Shown piece by piece: positions 47,605-56,145 of a stretch of DNA of 64,000 nt. The stretch comes from 66-474 sp036759545 (GTDB taxonomy: Bacteria; Pseudomonadota; Gammaproteobacteria; Xanthomonadales; Rhodanobacteraceae), in contig DAIOUL010000005.1 in NCBI GenBank assembly GCA_036759545.1, forward strand, positions 4,589 to 68,588, written 5' to 3'. Position 1 is the stretch's first letter, and each line of letters opens with the position of its first letter. Under the pieces are notes generated by a model. That model was given only the letters and a program-made list of their open reading frames with translations, ran no database searches and was not told the origin of the DNA. Made by a program: the position numbers and the translations under genes.

Positions 47605-48353
47605 GCGTGAATTTCAAGGATCATTTCTCGGGACACGCCGATCTGTACGCGCAGGCGCGGCCGCGTTATCCCGGCGCGTTGTTCGAATGGATCGCACGGC
47701 AGTCGCCGATGCGCCAATGCGTTTGGGACGCGGCTTGCGGCAATGGTCAGGCGAGCGTGGCGCTGGCGGAGAAGTTCGACCGCGTCGTCGCCACCGATCC
47801 CAGCGCGCAGCAGATCACGCAGGCGCAACGACATCCGCGGATCGAATACCGCGTGGAACCTGCGGAGCACAGTTCGATGGAAGATCGTTCCGTCGATGCG
47901 GTCACCGTGGCACAGGCGCTGCACTGGTTCGATTTGCCGCGTTTCGTCGAAGAAGTGCGGCGTGTCGCCAGGCCCGGCGCACTGTTCGCGGCGTGGAGTT
48001 ACGCCGGCTGCAACGTGGGCGCGAAAGTCGATGCGGTGATCGCGCGGCTTTACGAGGGCATTCTGGGTGAATACTGGCCGCCGGAGCGCAGATCGGTGGA
48101 GGAAGGTTACGCATCGCTGGAAATTCCATTCCCGCAAATCGAAGCGCCCGCTTTCGAAATGCGCACGGATTGGAATGCCGAACAGTTGCTGGCGTATCTG
48201 CGCTCGTGGTCGGCGGCGCAGCGTTACCGGAAAGCAACCGGCAGCGATGCTGTGGCCGAGATTTCGGAGGAACTGCGCAGTGCGTGGGGCGATGCCCACT
48301 CTTCGCGCGCGGTCCGCTGGAAACTGGCCTTGCGTGCCGCGCGCGTGGATTGA
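47601..48353 (+). CDS. Class I SAM-dependent methyltransferase
   Basis: 250 residues. FKDHFSGHADLYAQARPRYP is the usual opening; the SAM motif is VWDAACGNGQASVAL, followed by DPSAQQITQA and VTVAQALHWFD. This is the trans-aconitate/ubiquinone-like methyltransferase superfamily, substrate unknown. Translationally coupled to rluE. Confidence 0.88.
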   Translation: MSVNFKDHFSGHADLYAQARPRYPGALFEWIARQSPMRQCVWDAACGNGQASVALAEKFDRVVATDPSAQQITQAQRHPRIEYRVEPAEHSSMEDRSVDAVTVAQALHWFDLPRFVEEVRRVARPGALFAAWSYAGCNVGAKVDAVIARLYEGILGEYWPPERRSVEEGYASLEIPFPQIEAPAFEMRTDWNAEQLLAYLRSWSAAQRYRKATGSDAVAEISEELRSAWGDAHSSRAVRWKLALRAARVD

Positions 48354-48398
48354 TTCCATCGAACGAGCCGGCAGGAGGCGCCGGCTCATCCGGATTGA

Positions 48399-51300
48399 TT
48401 ACCAGCCGAAGCCCACGCCGGCACCGACCGAGCTCTCGCCGTTGCTCACCGAACCGCCGATGGTGAGGGTCGCCTGCGGCGCGATCTTGCGTTGGTAGCC
48501 GACGGAGAGCGCCGACTGTCCGTTGGTGTTGCCATAACCGACTCCGACACGGTTGTCGGAATCGATGCCCGCCGCCGAAGCCGCCATCTGCACCATCGCG
48601 GTGCTCATCGCCGAAATGCGGTCGATGCGCTTGTCCTGCTCGTTGAAGCGCGCGTTGGTCTGCTGCTCGAAGCTGTCGAGCTGTGTCTGCACGCCGGCCA
48701 CAGCCTGGTCGGTATACGCATTCGCCTGGCTGAGCGTCGCCTGGTCGCCGGCGGTCGAGTAGGTCTTGGCGGAGTTCAACGCTTCGGCGGTTTGCTGGTC
48801 GGTGTAGGTGTTGGCCTGGCTGACCGCCTGCGACATGTCGCTGCTGCTGGAAGACGCCGATTGCGCCGGCAGATCACCGGCCGCGGCGCTGCCGGATCCG
48901 GACGACCCGGAAGATGCGCCGGTGCTCGCCACCGTTTGTGTCGATGCCGTCTGCAGCGACTTCAACTGCTGCGAGAGTTGATCGATCTCGCTGGACAGGT
49001 TGGTGATCGCGGCCGTCGTCGAATAGTTCGCCTGCAGATAACCCAGCGTCACTGCGTCGTGCGCATTGACCGGATCAGCGACGTTGACGATGCGGCGGTA
49101 GTTGCCGAACGAACCCACTGATACGACATTCATGCCGTTCGCGATGGAACCCGCACCCAACGCCACACTGTTTGTACCTTTTGCCTGTGCGCCATAACCG
49201 AATGCCACGCTGTTGTCGCCAAAGGCATCAGTATTCGCACCTATGGCCATGCTGTTGTCCGCGTGAGCATAAGCCCCGATACCAAAGGCAGCGCTGTAGT
49301 GCCCGTACGCCTTCGTAAACCGTCCGATTGCTGTTGAGCCCAAGCCGGCCGCAAAAGCCTGCGTTCCTATGGCTTCACTGTCACCATTGGCGTAAGCATG
49401 AGCTCCGATCGCCACTCCATAGCCCGTTGCTGCCGCGGAATACCCCATTGCCACCCCCCCAAGGCCAGTGGCTCCCGCATACATGCCCACGGCGGTCGAC
49501 TTGTAGCCACTAGCGTGCGCGCCAACTCCAAATGCCGCTGAACCAGCACCTGCATAAGAACCCGTTCCCACCGCGGTCGCCGAAAACTCAGTTCGGCCCG
49601 ATCCCGTTGGACTATGGGCGCGCGCTCCATCCCCGATGGCGACGTCACCAAAACCATTGGCGTTCGCTTTGTAGCCAAGCGCAGTGCTGAATCGATCTGA
49701 TGCATAGGCATTCTTCCCGATTGCCACTGCTGCATAGGTGTAATAACCACCGGCATACGCGTTGACGCCGATCGCCATGTTGTTGTTGGAGTACGAGAAA
49801 TGCGACGCGCCGGTTCTTGCGCCGTTTCCGATCGTGATGTCGTTTACATACGCCGCCTTGGCGTTGTAACCCATCGCGATGCTGTTGTTTCCGATCGCCT
49901 GCGCACCGCTGCCAAACGCTGAGGCATTCGTGCCTGATGCGTAGGCATTGCTGCCCACAGCAGTGCTGTATGCACCATAGGCCGCTGCGGTGTTGCCCAC
50001 CGCAGTCGATGCCGCGCCCGTCGCGAATGCGGAGTAACCCGCTGCCGTGCTCAGATCGCCGCTGGCATTGGCCAGCGAACCGATGGCCGATGAACCTTGT
50101 CCGCTGGCATAGGAGTTCGCACCCACCGCCACCGCGCTGTAGTTGCTCGCCGCCGCAAAGGTGCCGATCGCCACGCCATTGATTGCATCGGGCGAAGTCG
50201 CTGCGCGGAAGCCCAGCGCGATCGATTCATCACCCGCGGCATAGGCATCGGCACCGAGTGCCGTGGAAATGTAACCCGTCGCGTGCGCGCCATATCCCGC
50301 CGCGGTCGCGCCGCCGTTGGACGCCACCGCATATTTGCCCAGCGCGGTGCTGTAGTTGCCCGTGGCGCTGGAGTACTTGCCCACCGCCGTGCTGTTGGTG
50401 CCGCTGGCTTTGGCCTGCGAACCGATCGCCGTGCCGTACTTGCCGCTGGCGTTCGCCTGCTGGCCGACTGCCGTCGATTGATAGTTCGACGCAACGGAAT
50501 TGGTACCGAACGCGTTCGAATAGGGACCACTCGCGTTGGCGCCGTAACCGAACGCGTTGTCGGAAGTATTGCTCGCGGTCGAGTGGATGCCGACCGCGGT
50601 GCTGTAACGCCCGCTCGCGGTTGCATAGGCACCGAGCGCGGTGGAATCGATATTGCTCGCCGCCGCACCGACACCGAGTGCCGTGCCATACGCACCGGTC
50701 ACGCTGCTGCCGGCACCGATCGCGGTGCCTTGCGTGGGAACGGTCGAATAGCCGGTGTAGTAGTTCCCGGCCTGCGCGGTCGCCGCGACGTAAGCGCCCT
50801 TGCCGATCGCGATCCCGTTGTCGCTCAGGCTCGTAGCGTGATCGCCGAGTGCGACACTGCTCGCGCCCGCCGCGTAGGCGCCCGTGCCCAACGCCGTCGA
50901 GTTGGAACCGTTCGCGTAGGCACCGCCGCCCAGCGCGGTAGCCCCATCGTTTTGCGCGTGGGCGGCTGAACCCACCGCGGTGGAAAACGTACCATCCGCG
51001 TGGCTTCCGGCGCCCAGCGCCGTGCCGCCGTAGCCCGTGGCGTAGGACCACGAGCCCACCGCCGTGGCATAGGTGCCGCTGGAATATACGTGGCTGCCCA
51101 CGGCCGTGCTGTAGAGCCCGAGGGCGAGCGCGAGATCGCCGTTCGCGGTGCTGAAATTGCCGCTCGCCTGCGCGCGATAACCTGTTGCCGCGCTGTATTT
51201 GCCGCTGGCGCTGGCCTTGTTGCCCAATGCGGTGCTGCCGGTTCCGCTCGCGTACGCCTGCGATCCGATCGCCGTGCCGTACTTGCCCGTGGCGATGGCC

Positions 51301-52067
51301 TGATTGCCGAAAGCCGATGCGCCCTGATTGGTTGCAGCCGAGTTCGTGCCGACCGCTGTCGCCGGAGCGGTGCCGTAATAGCCCACGCCGTTTGCGCGCG
51401 CGTTCTGGCCGATGGCGATGTCGCCGGGACCGTACGCATTCGAGTAATTGCCCGCCGCGATCGAATTCGCACCTGTCGCAACGGAATTCGCACCCAACGC
51501 AGTCGAGTAGTCGCCGGCAGCGTCGGCGAATTCACCGAATGCACTGGAACGCAATCCGCTCGCGGAAGCCTGTTGTCCCACCGCCACCGCGCCGTGGCCC
51601 GTCGCCGATGCGAGTGTGCCGAATGCGTTGGAAAAATAACCCGATGCCGTCGCGCCGTAACCGAACGCGTTGTCGGACGTGTGCGCGGCCGTGGCGTGGA
51701 CGCCTACTGCCGTCGAAAAACTACCGAGTGCCTGCGAGGCATATCCGAAAGCCGATGCGTAGTCACCGGAAGCGATCGCTTCGGGGCCGATCGCGGTGGC
51801 GTAAATCCCGCTGGCGACCGCACCCTTGCCGCAGGCCAGCGCGCCCTTGCCCGGAGCCGAACCGCCGGGGCAGAAAGTCTGTCCTGCAAGAGCCAAGGGC
51901 ACCACGCCCATTGCCAGCACGATCGCGAACGCCAATCGCGCCGCTGCCGGCAGTCCGCGCCCGGTTCCATTGCTGCCACCCGCACTCTTGCACGTGGCCA
52001 GCTCGGACGCCACGACGATTTGCTTGAGTGACTTGTTCCATACCAGGCTGTAGATCTTCTTGTTCAT
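48399..52067 (-). CDS. Trimeric autotransporter adhesin, YadA-like
   Basis: 1222 residues. An extended signal peptide region (MNKKIYSLVWNKSLKQIVVASEL) leads to a Sec signal ending near residue 61. A very long head (about 75-970) is made of YadA-type 14-residue repeats (G-x-x-S-x-A-x-G pattern), followed by a neck (DAVTLGYL), a coiled-coil stalk (about 1020-1150) and a membrane anchor of about 60 residues ending GVGFGW, with an aromatic last residue. It should trimerise in the outer membrane and bind surfaces or host matrix. A stretch near residue 131 recurs near residue 502. The promoter and a structured leader precede it. Confidence 0.95.
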   Translation of the reverse strand: MNKKIYSLVWNKSLKQIVVASELATCKSAGGSNGTGRGLPAAARLAFAIVLAMGVVPLALAGQTFCPGGSAPGKGALACGKGAVASGIYATAIGPEAIASGDYASAFGYASQALGSFSTAVGVHATAAHTSDNAFGYGATASGYFSNAFGTLASATGHGAVAVGQQASASGLRSSAFGEFADAAGDYSTALGANSVATGANSIAAGNYSNAYGPGDIAIGQNARANGVGYYGTAPATAVGTNSAATNQGASAFGNQAIATGKYGTAIGSQAYASGTGSTALGNKASASGKYSAATGYRAQASGNFSTANGDLALALGLYSTAVGSHVYSSGTYATAVGSWSYATGYGGTALGAGSHADGTFSTAVGSAAHAQNDGATALGGGAYANGSNSTALGTGAYAAGASSVALGDHATSLSDNGIAIGKGAYVAATAQAGNYYTGYSTVPTQGTAIGAGSSVTGAYGTALGVGAAASNIDSTALGAYATASGRYSTAVGIHSTASNTSDNAFGYGANASGPYSNAFGTNSVASNYQSTAVGQQANASGKYGTAIGSQAKASGTNSTAVGKYSSATGNYSTALGKYAVASNGGATAAGYGAHATGYISTALGADAYAAGDESIALGFRAATSPDAINGVAIGTFAAASNYSAVAVGANSYASGQGSSAIGSLANASGDLSTAAGYSAFATGAASTAVGNTAAAYGAYSTAVGSNAYASGTNASAFGSGAQAIGNNSIAMGYNAKAAYVNDITIGNGARTGASHFSYSNNNMAIGVNAYAGGYYTYAAVAIGKNAYASDRFSTALGYKANANGFGDVAIGDGARAHSPTGSGRTEFSATAVGTGSYAGAGSAAFGVGAHASGYKSTAVGMYAGATGLGGVAMGYSAAATGYGVAIGAHAYANGDSEAIGTQAFAAGLGSTAIGRFTKAYGHYSAAFGIGAYAHADNSMAIGANTDAFGDNSVAFGYGAQAKGTNSVALGAGSIANGMNVVSVGSFGNYRRIVNVADPVNAHDAVTLGYLQANYSTTAAITNLSSEIDQLSQQLKSLQTASTQTVASTGASSGSSGSGSAAAGDLPAQSASSSSSDMSQAVSQANTYTDQQTAEALNSAKTYSTAGDQATLSQANAYTDQAVAGVQTQLDSFEQQTNARFNEQDKRIDRISAMSTAMVQMAASAAGIDSDNRVGVGYGNTNGQSALSVGYQRKIAPQATLTIGGSVSNGESSVGAGVGFGW

Positions 52068-52365
52068 GGTCGGCTCTCAGGGTGAGTTTGATGAACAGAT
52101 CTCGGTGGGGATATGTGAATCAGGCACGCGGCGACGCGCGCGCGGACACGCAGCTCGCGCGAGAACATTTCCTTCCGGGCAAAGAGGGGAGCGGCTGTTT
52201 ACGGCCGCGATGGGAATCGCTTGTTCGATCCATCTGATGCCGGGCGCTCCCCTCCCTCTGATGGACGCCCTGCCGGGCCTCCCCGCCACGACGATGCGAT
52301 CCGGGAACCGGCGATCACATTGTCCGAAGTGTGGCCGTCTTCCCTGCCACACCTTGAACCGCAGA
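52068..52365 (-). other. Long 5' leader of the adhesin gene
   Basis: About 300 bases between the predicted start point and the adhesin ATG, with no gene. It holds the paired segment at 52184-52254 and a GTGTGGC/GCCACAC hairpin (52329-52352, loop of nine or so). Such a long structured leader suggests control after initiation. Confidence 0.55.
52184..52254 (-). promoter_or_regulatory. Multi-hairpin element in the adhesin leader
   Basis: GAGGGGAGCG (52184-52193 on the plus strand) pairs perfectly with CGCTCCCCTC (52245-52254). The enclosed 51 bases hold GCGAT-GGGA-ATCGC (52207-52220) and GGC-TGTTTACG-GCC (193-206). The result is a ten-pair outer stem with two inner hairpins. It does not match a riboswitch class I can name. 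Confidence 0.45.
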
Positions 52366-52370
52366 AACCG

Positions 52371-52399
52371 AGCCTAACAAGAGGTGAACCGCGTCACAA
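52371..52399 (-). promoter_or_regulatory. Putative promoter of the adhesin gene
   Basis: On the minus strand TTGTGA (-35, 52399-52394), a 17-base spacer and TAGGCT (-10, 52376-52371). The start point would be about 52364. Boxes are moderate (4/6 and 3/6). Confidence 0.45.
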
Positions 52400-52464
52400 T
52401 CCTGCAATGCAACATCTTGCCGTACGCGCGCGTGCGGTGTCGTTGCGCATGCTTGAAGAACCTT

Positions 52465-53253
52465 TTATTTTAGGTTAAAGAATGCGCGCGCCGCAGCTGT
52501 GGAATGCGCGGCGGTGGTTTCGGCGGACTCGGCACGATCGCGCGCTACTTCCTCGCAGATGTGCGCGAGATACATTGGTTCGTTGCGCCGATGCGACGGC
52601 TGCGGATGCACGCTGCGCGGCAGCAAATAAGGTGCGTCGGTTTCCAGCAGTAAACGGCTGGCCGGAATTTCGCGCACCAGTTCGCGCAGATGCGTGCCGC
52701 GCCGCTCGTCGCAGATCCAGCCGGTGATGCCGATGTGGCAATCGAGGTCCAGATAGTCGCGCAACGCTTCGCGCGTATCGGTGAAGCAGTGCACGACCGC
52801 AGCCGGCACCTTGTCGCGTGCGGTTTTCAGCAGCGCCAGAAAATCCTCGTGCGCATCGCGCTGGTGCAGAAAAAGCGGTTTGCCGGTTTCCATCGCGATC
52901 GCCAGCTGCTTTTCGAATGCCGAAAGTTGCGCGGTACGCGGCGAATAGTTGCGGTGATAGTCCAGACCGGTTTCGCCGACGGCCTTCACTTCCGGTTCGC
53001 GTTGCAACGCCCGCAGCAGTGCATCGGTTTCGGCGTCGTACTCGCTCGCGTGATGCGGATGCACGCCGGCAGTGGCGAACAGCACGCCCGGATGCGCGCG
53101 CGCCAGTTGCAAGGCGTGTTCACTGCCTTCCTTCGAGGCACCGGTGACGATGATCTGTTCGACGCCATGTTGTCTTGCACGCGCCAGCACCAGGTCGAAA
53201 TCGTGGCGGAAGGATTCGTGCGTGAGATTGGCGCCTATGTCGATGAGGTGCAT
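52465..53253 (-). CDS. TatD family hydrolase
   Basis: 262 residues of the TatD metal-dependent nuclease family. MHLIDIGANLTHESF carries the first metal residues; GETGLDYHRNYS, FLHQRDAHEDF, HCFTDT and LETDAPYLLP follow in the normal order. It is a 3'-5' DNase/RNase of the DNA-repair type in E. coli. Despite the name, not part of the Tat pathway. No ribosome site is visible; the GGGAATC array begins eight bases before the ATG. Confidence 0.93.
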   Translation of the reverse strand: MHLIDIGANLTHESFRHDFDLVLARARQHGVEQIIVTGASKEGSEHALQLARAHPGVLFATAGVHPHHASEYDAETDALLRALQREPEVKAVGETGLDYHRNYSPRTAQLSAFEKQLAIAMETGKPLFLHQRDAHEDFLALLKTARDKVPAAVVHCFTDTREALRDYLDLDCHIGITGWICDERRGTHLRELVREIPASRLLLETDAPYLLPRSVHPQPSHRRNEPMYLAHICEEVARDRAESAETTAAHSTAAARAFFNLK

Positions 53254-53261
53254 GGATGGCC

Positions 53262-53317
53262 GGGAATCGGGAATCGGGAATCGGGAATCGGGAATCGGGA
53301 ATCGGGAATCGGGAATC
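53262..53317. repeat. (GGGAATC)8 heptanucleotide array
   Basis: Eight perfect tandem copies of GGGAATC (56 bp) directly upstream of tatD. Arrays of this type can change length by slippage. Confidence 0.95.
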
Positions 53318-53339
53318 GGCGAGAGCGTAACAACAATGT

Positions 53340-53428
53340 CGTCATTCCGGGGCCGTTCGCGGCTATATCGCGAGCAGCTTTTTTCAAATCAACGAAGGCT
53401 CTGGATTTCCGCTTTCGCGGGAATGACG
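53340..53428. repeat. CGTCATTCCGG...CGGGAATGACG element
   Basis: 89 bp with inverted ends CGTCATTCCGG and CGGGAATGACG, between tatD and hrpB. The left part CGTCATTCCGGGGCCGTTCG is the same as in 55962-56064. Confidence 0.7.
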
Positions 53429-53459
53429 CCAGAATGGCTGTTTTCCGCATCGAGCCGTC

Positions 53460-55955
53460 TTGGCAAATCCCGATTTCCCCATCACTCCTTTGCTGTCCGC
53501 GATTCGCGCGTCCTTGCGCGAACACCCGCGGCTGGTGCTGGAAGCGCCGCCGGGCGCGGGCAAGACCACGCAGGTACCGCCGGCCTTGCTGGACGAAGCA
53601 TGGTTGCAAGGTCGAAAGATCATCATGCTCGAGCCGCGCCGCATCGCCGCGCGCGCGGCGGCGGAGTTCATGGCGGCCGCGTTGGACGAAGCGGTCGGGC
53701 AAACGATCGGTTATCGCATCCGCTTCGATTCGCGCGTGTCGTCCCGCACGCGCGTCGAGGTGGTCACCGAAGAAATCCTGACGCGCATGCTGCAGGACGA
53801 CCCGGAGTTGCCCGGCGTCAGCGCGATCCTGTTCGACGAATTCCACGAGCGGCATCTGCAGGGCGATCTCGGCGCCGTGCTCGCATTGGACGTTCAGGCG
53901 AGTCTGCGGCCCGATCTGCGGCTGGTGATCATGTCTGCGACGCTGGAAGGCGAGCGCGTGGCGCAATGGTTCGATTCGCCGGTAATCCGCAGCGAAGGCC
54001 GCGCGTTTCCGGTGCGCATCGAACATCCGCCATTCCGGCGGGCCGAAGATGCAATGTCGCATCTGCGCCGCGCGGCCGAACACGCGCTGCAGGAGACGCA
54101 GGGCGACGTGCTGGTGTTCCTGCCGGGCAAGCGCGAGATTGCGCGCGCGCAACGCGTGTTGCGCGAAACCTTGCGAATGGGCGCAATCGAAATCCTTCCG
54201 CTGCACGGTGAACTCTCGCTCGCCGATCAGCATGCCGCGTTGTCGCCGGCAGAGTCGGGCGCGCGGCGCGTGATCCTCGCCACCAACGTCGCCGAATCCA
54301 GCATAACGCTGCCCGGCATCCGCGCGGTGGTGGATTCCGGACAAGCGCGCGAGCCGCGCTTCGATCCCAATTCCGGCTTCACGCGTTTGCAGACGGTCAA
54401 CATCTCGCAAGCCTCCGCCGACCAGCGCGCAGGACGTGCAGGCCGCGTGGCGCCCGGCGCCGCGTATCGATTGTGGCCGCAATCGCAACGTCTCGAGCTT
54501 TCTCGCACACCGGAGATCGCGCAAGCGGATTTGTCGTCGCTGGCATTGGAACTGGCGGCGTGGGGCGTCGGCGAAGACGCGCGAAGTATGTTGCGCTGGC
54601 TGGATGCGCCGCCGTCCGGTGCTTTGGCGCAGGCGCGCGAACTGCTGCAACGGCTCGGCGCGCTGGACGAGCATCTGCGCATCACGCCGCTGGGCCGCGC
54701 GATGCTGCAGCTGGGCGCGCAACCTCGGCTGGCCGCCGCCGCATTGCGCGCGCCGGAAACGCAACGCGCGCTGGTCGCGGATCTGCTCGCGTTGCTGGAA
54801 TCCCGCTCGCCGCTGCGCGGCGCGTTCAATGACGACCTGCGTGCACAACTCGCCGCATTGCACGTGTGGCGGGACGGGAATGTGCGTGTGCCCGGTGTGG
54901 ATGCCGGTGCGCTTTCCCTGATCGATCAAACCGCGCGCGCCTGGCGCAGACGCCTCGATGTGCGAAGCGCCCCGAGCGGTGTGCCGGATGCGCTCTCCGT
55001 CGGCCATCTGTTGCTGCACGCGTTTCCCGATCGCGCAGCGAAACAGGACGAGCGCGATCCGCGCCGTTATCTGCTCGCCAACGGCCGCGGCGCTCGGCTG
55101 CACGAGGAATCCGCGCTATTCGGTGAGCCTTGGCTGGTGATCGCCGAAGCGCGCTTCGACGCGCGCGACAGCCTGATCTTGAACGCGGCGCCGTTCGATC
55201 CCGCGCTGCTAGCGCGCGATTTTCCGCAACGGTTTGCGCGCGAACGCGTGTCGCGCTGGAACGGCGAGAAAGAAATGGCGGAGGCGTTCGAGGAAGAACG
55301 ATTCGATGCGATCGTGCTGTCGCAGCGCGCGGTCCCGGTTTCGCCGGAAGACGCGTTGCCCGCGTTGTTGTCGTACATCCGCTCGCGCGGTTTGCAGTCG
55401 CTGCCGTGGTCCGAGTCCGCGCAAGGCCTGCGCGCGCGCATTGCGTGGCTGCGCGCGACGATGCCGGAAACGAATCTGCCGGACGTTTCCGACGCGGCGT
55501 TGCTGGATTCACTTGAGCGGTGGCTCGCCCCCGCGCTGCACGGCAAGCGCAAACTCGATGGATTATCGTCGGCGGAACTGTCGGAGGCCTTCGCTTCGTT
55601 GCTCGGTTGGCCGCGGCGCAAATGGCTGGACGAGCACGCGCCGGACGCGATCATCGTGCCGAGCGGCATGACTCGCCGGATCGAATACACGGATGACGGG
55701 CCGGTGCTTGCGGTGAAATTGCAGGAGCTGTTCGGCCTCTCTGACACGCCGCGCCTCGCCGACGGCCGCGTACCTATCACGCTGCATTTATTGTCGCCGG
55801 CCGGACGGCCGATCCAAGTCACGCAAGACCTGCGCAGCTTCTGGGAACGCACCTATCCGGAAGTAAAAAAGGAATTGAAAGGGCGCTATCCGAAACATCC
55901 GTGGCCGGATGATCCGTGGAGTGCGACGCCAACGCATCGCGCCAAGCCGCGATAA
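53460..55955 (+). CDS. hrpB: ATP-dependent RNA helicase HrpB
   Basis: 831 residues. DEAH/RHA-type helicase: Walker A in EAPPGAGKTTQVP, motif II DEFHER, motif III SATL, VFLPGKREI, ATNVAESSITLPG and QRAGRAGR. The HrpB C-terminal region is present. TTG at 53460 is used because no ATG gives a complete N-terminus (MANPDFPITPLL...); no clear ribosome site. Role in E. coli is unknown. Divergent from tatD. Confidence 0.93.
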   Translation: MANPDFPITPLLSAIRASLREHPRLVLEAPPGAGKTTQVPPALLDEAWLQGRKIIMLEPRRIAARAAAEFMAAALDEAVGQTIGYRIRFDSRVSSRTRVEVVTEEILTRMLQDDPELPGVSAILFDEFHERHLQGDLGAVLALDVQASLRPDLRLVIMSATLEGERVAQWFDSPVIRSEGRAFPVRIEHPPFRRAEDAMSHLRRAAEHALQETQGDVLVFLPGKREIARAQRVLRETLRMGAIEILPLHGELSLADQHAALSPAESGARRVILATNVAESSITLPGIRAVVDSGQAREPRFDPNSGFTRLQTVNISQASADQRAGRAGRVAPGAAYRLWPQSQRLELSRTPEIAQADLSSLALELAAWGVGEDARSMLRWLDAPPSGALAQARELLQRLGALDEHLRITPLGRAMLQLGAQPRLAAAALRAPETQRALVADLLALLESRSPLRGAFNDDLRAQLAALHVWRDGNVRVPGVDAGALSLIDQTARAWRRRLDVRSAPSGVPDALSVGHLLLHAFPDRAAKQDERDPRRYLLANGRGARLHEESALFGEPWLVIAEARFDARDSLILNAAPFDPALLARDFPQRFARERVSRWNGEKEMAEAFEEERFDAIVLSQRAVPVSPEDALPALLSYIRSRGLQSLPWSESAQGLRARIAWLRATMPETNLPDVSDAALLDSLERWLAPALHGKRKLDGLSSAELSEAFASLLGWPRRKWLDEHAPDAIIVPSGMTRRIEYTDDGPVLAVKLQELFGLSDTPRLADGRVPITLHLLSPAGRPIQVTQDLRSFWERTYPEVKKELKGRYPKHPWPDDPWSATPTHRAKPR

Positions 55956-55961
55956 TGAATT

Positions 55962-56064
55962 CGTCATTCCGGGGCCGTTCGCGGCTTTGTCGCGAACGGA
56001 ACCCGGAATCCAGCTTTTCAAGACTCAAAATCAAAGCTGGATTCCGGCTTTCGCCGGAATGACG
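55962..56064. repeat. CGTCATTCCGG...CCGGAATGACG element
   Basis: 103 bp with perfect 11-base inverted ends, lying between hrpB and the M28 peptidase gene. The interior has GCGGC...GCGAACGGAACCCGGAATCC and AGCTGGATTCCGGC pairs, so it can fold into a long hairpin. Confidence 0.75.
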
Positions 56065-56145
56065 AAATCAAAGCTGCGGCGCAACATGCCGCGCATGCGC
56101 TCTAGCCGTACACTGATTGTTGCGCCCATCGCAAGGAGAGCCACC

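Noticed and set aside
52465..53253. tatD as a fourth gene of the Tat pathway
   Set aside because: TatD family members are nucleases and this gene is 20 kb from tatABC.
53262..53317. CRISPR-like array at the GGGAATC repeat
   Set aside because: Direct 7-bp tandem copies with no spacers; a simple tandem repeat.
53235..55103. 622-residue minus-strand open frame across hrpB and the heptamer array
   Set aside because: Antisense of hrpB; the N-terminal part is Arg/Gln-rich and the end translates the GGGAATC array.
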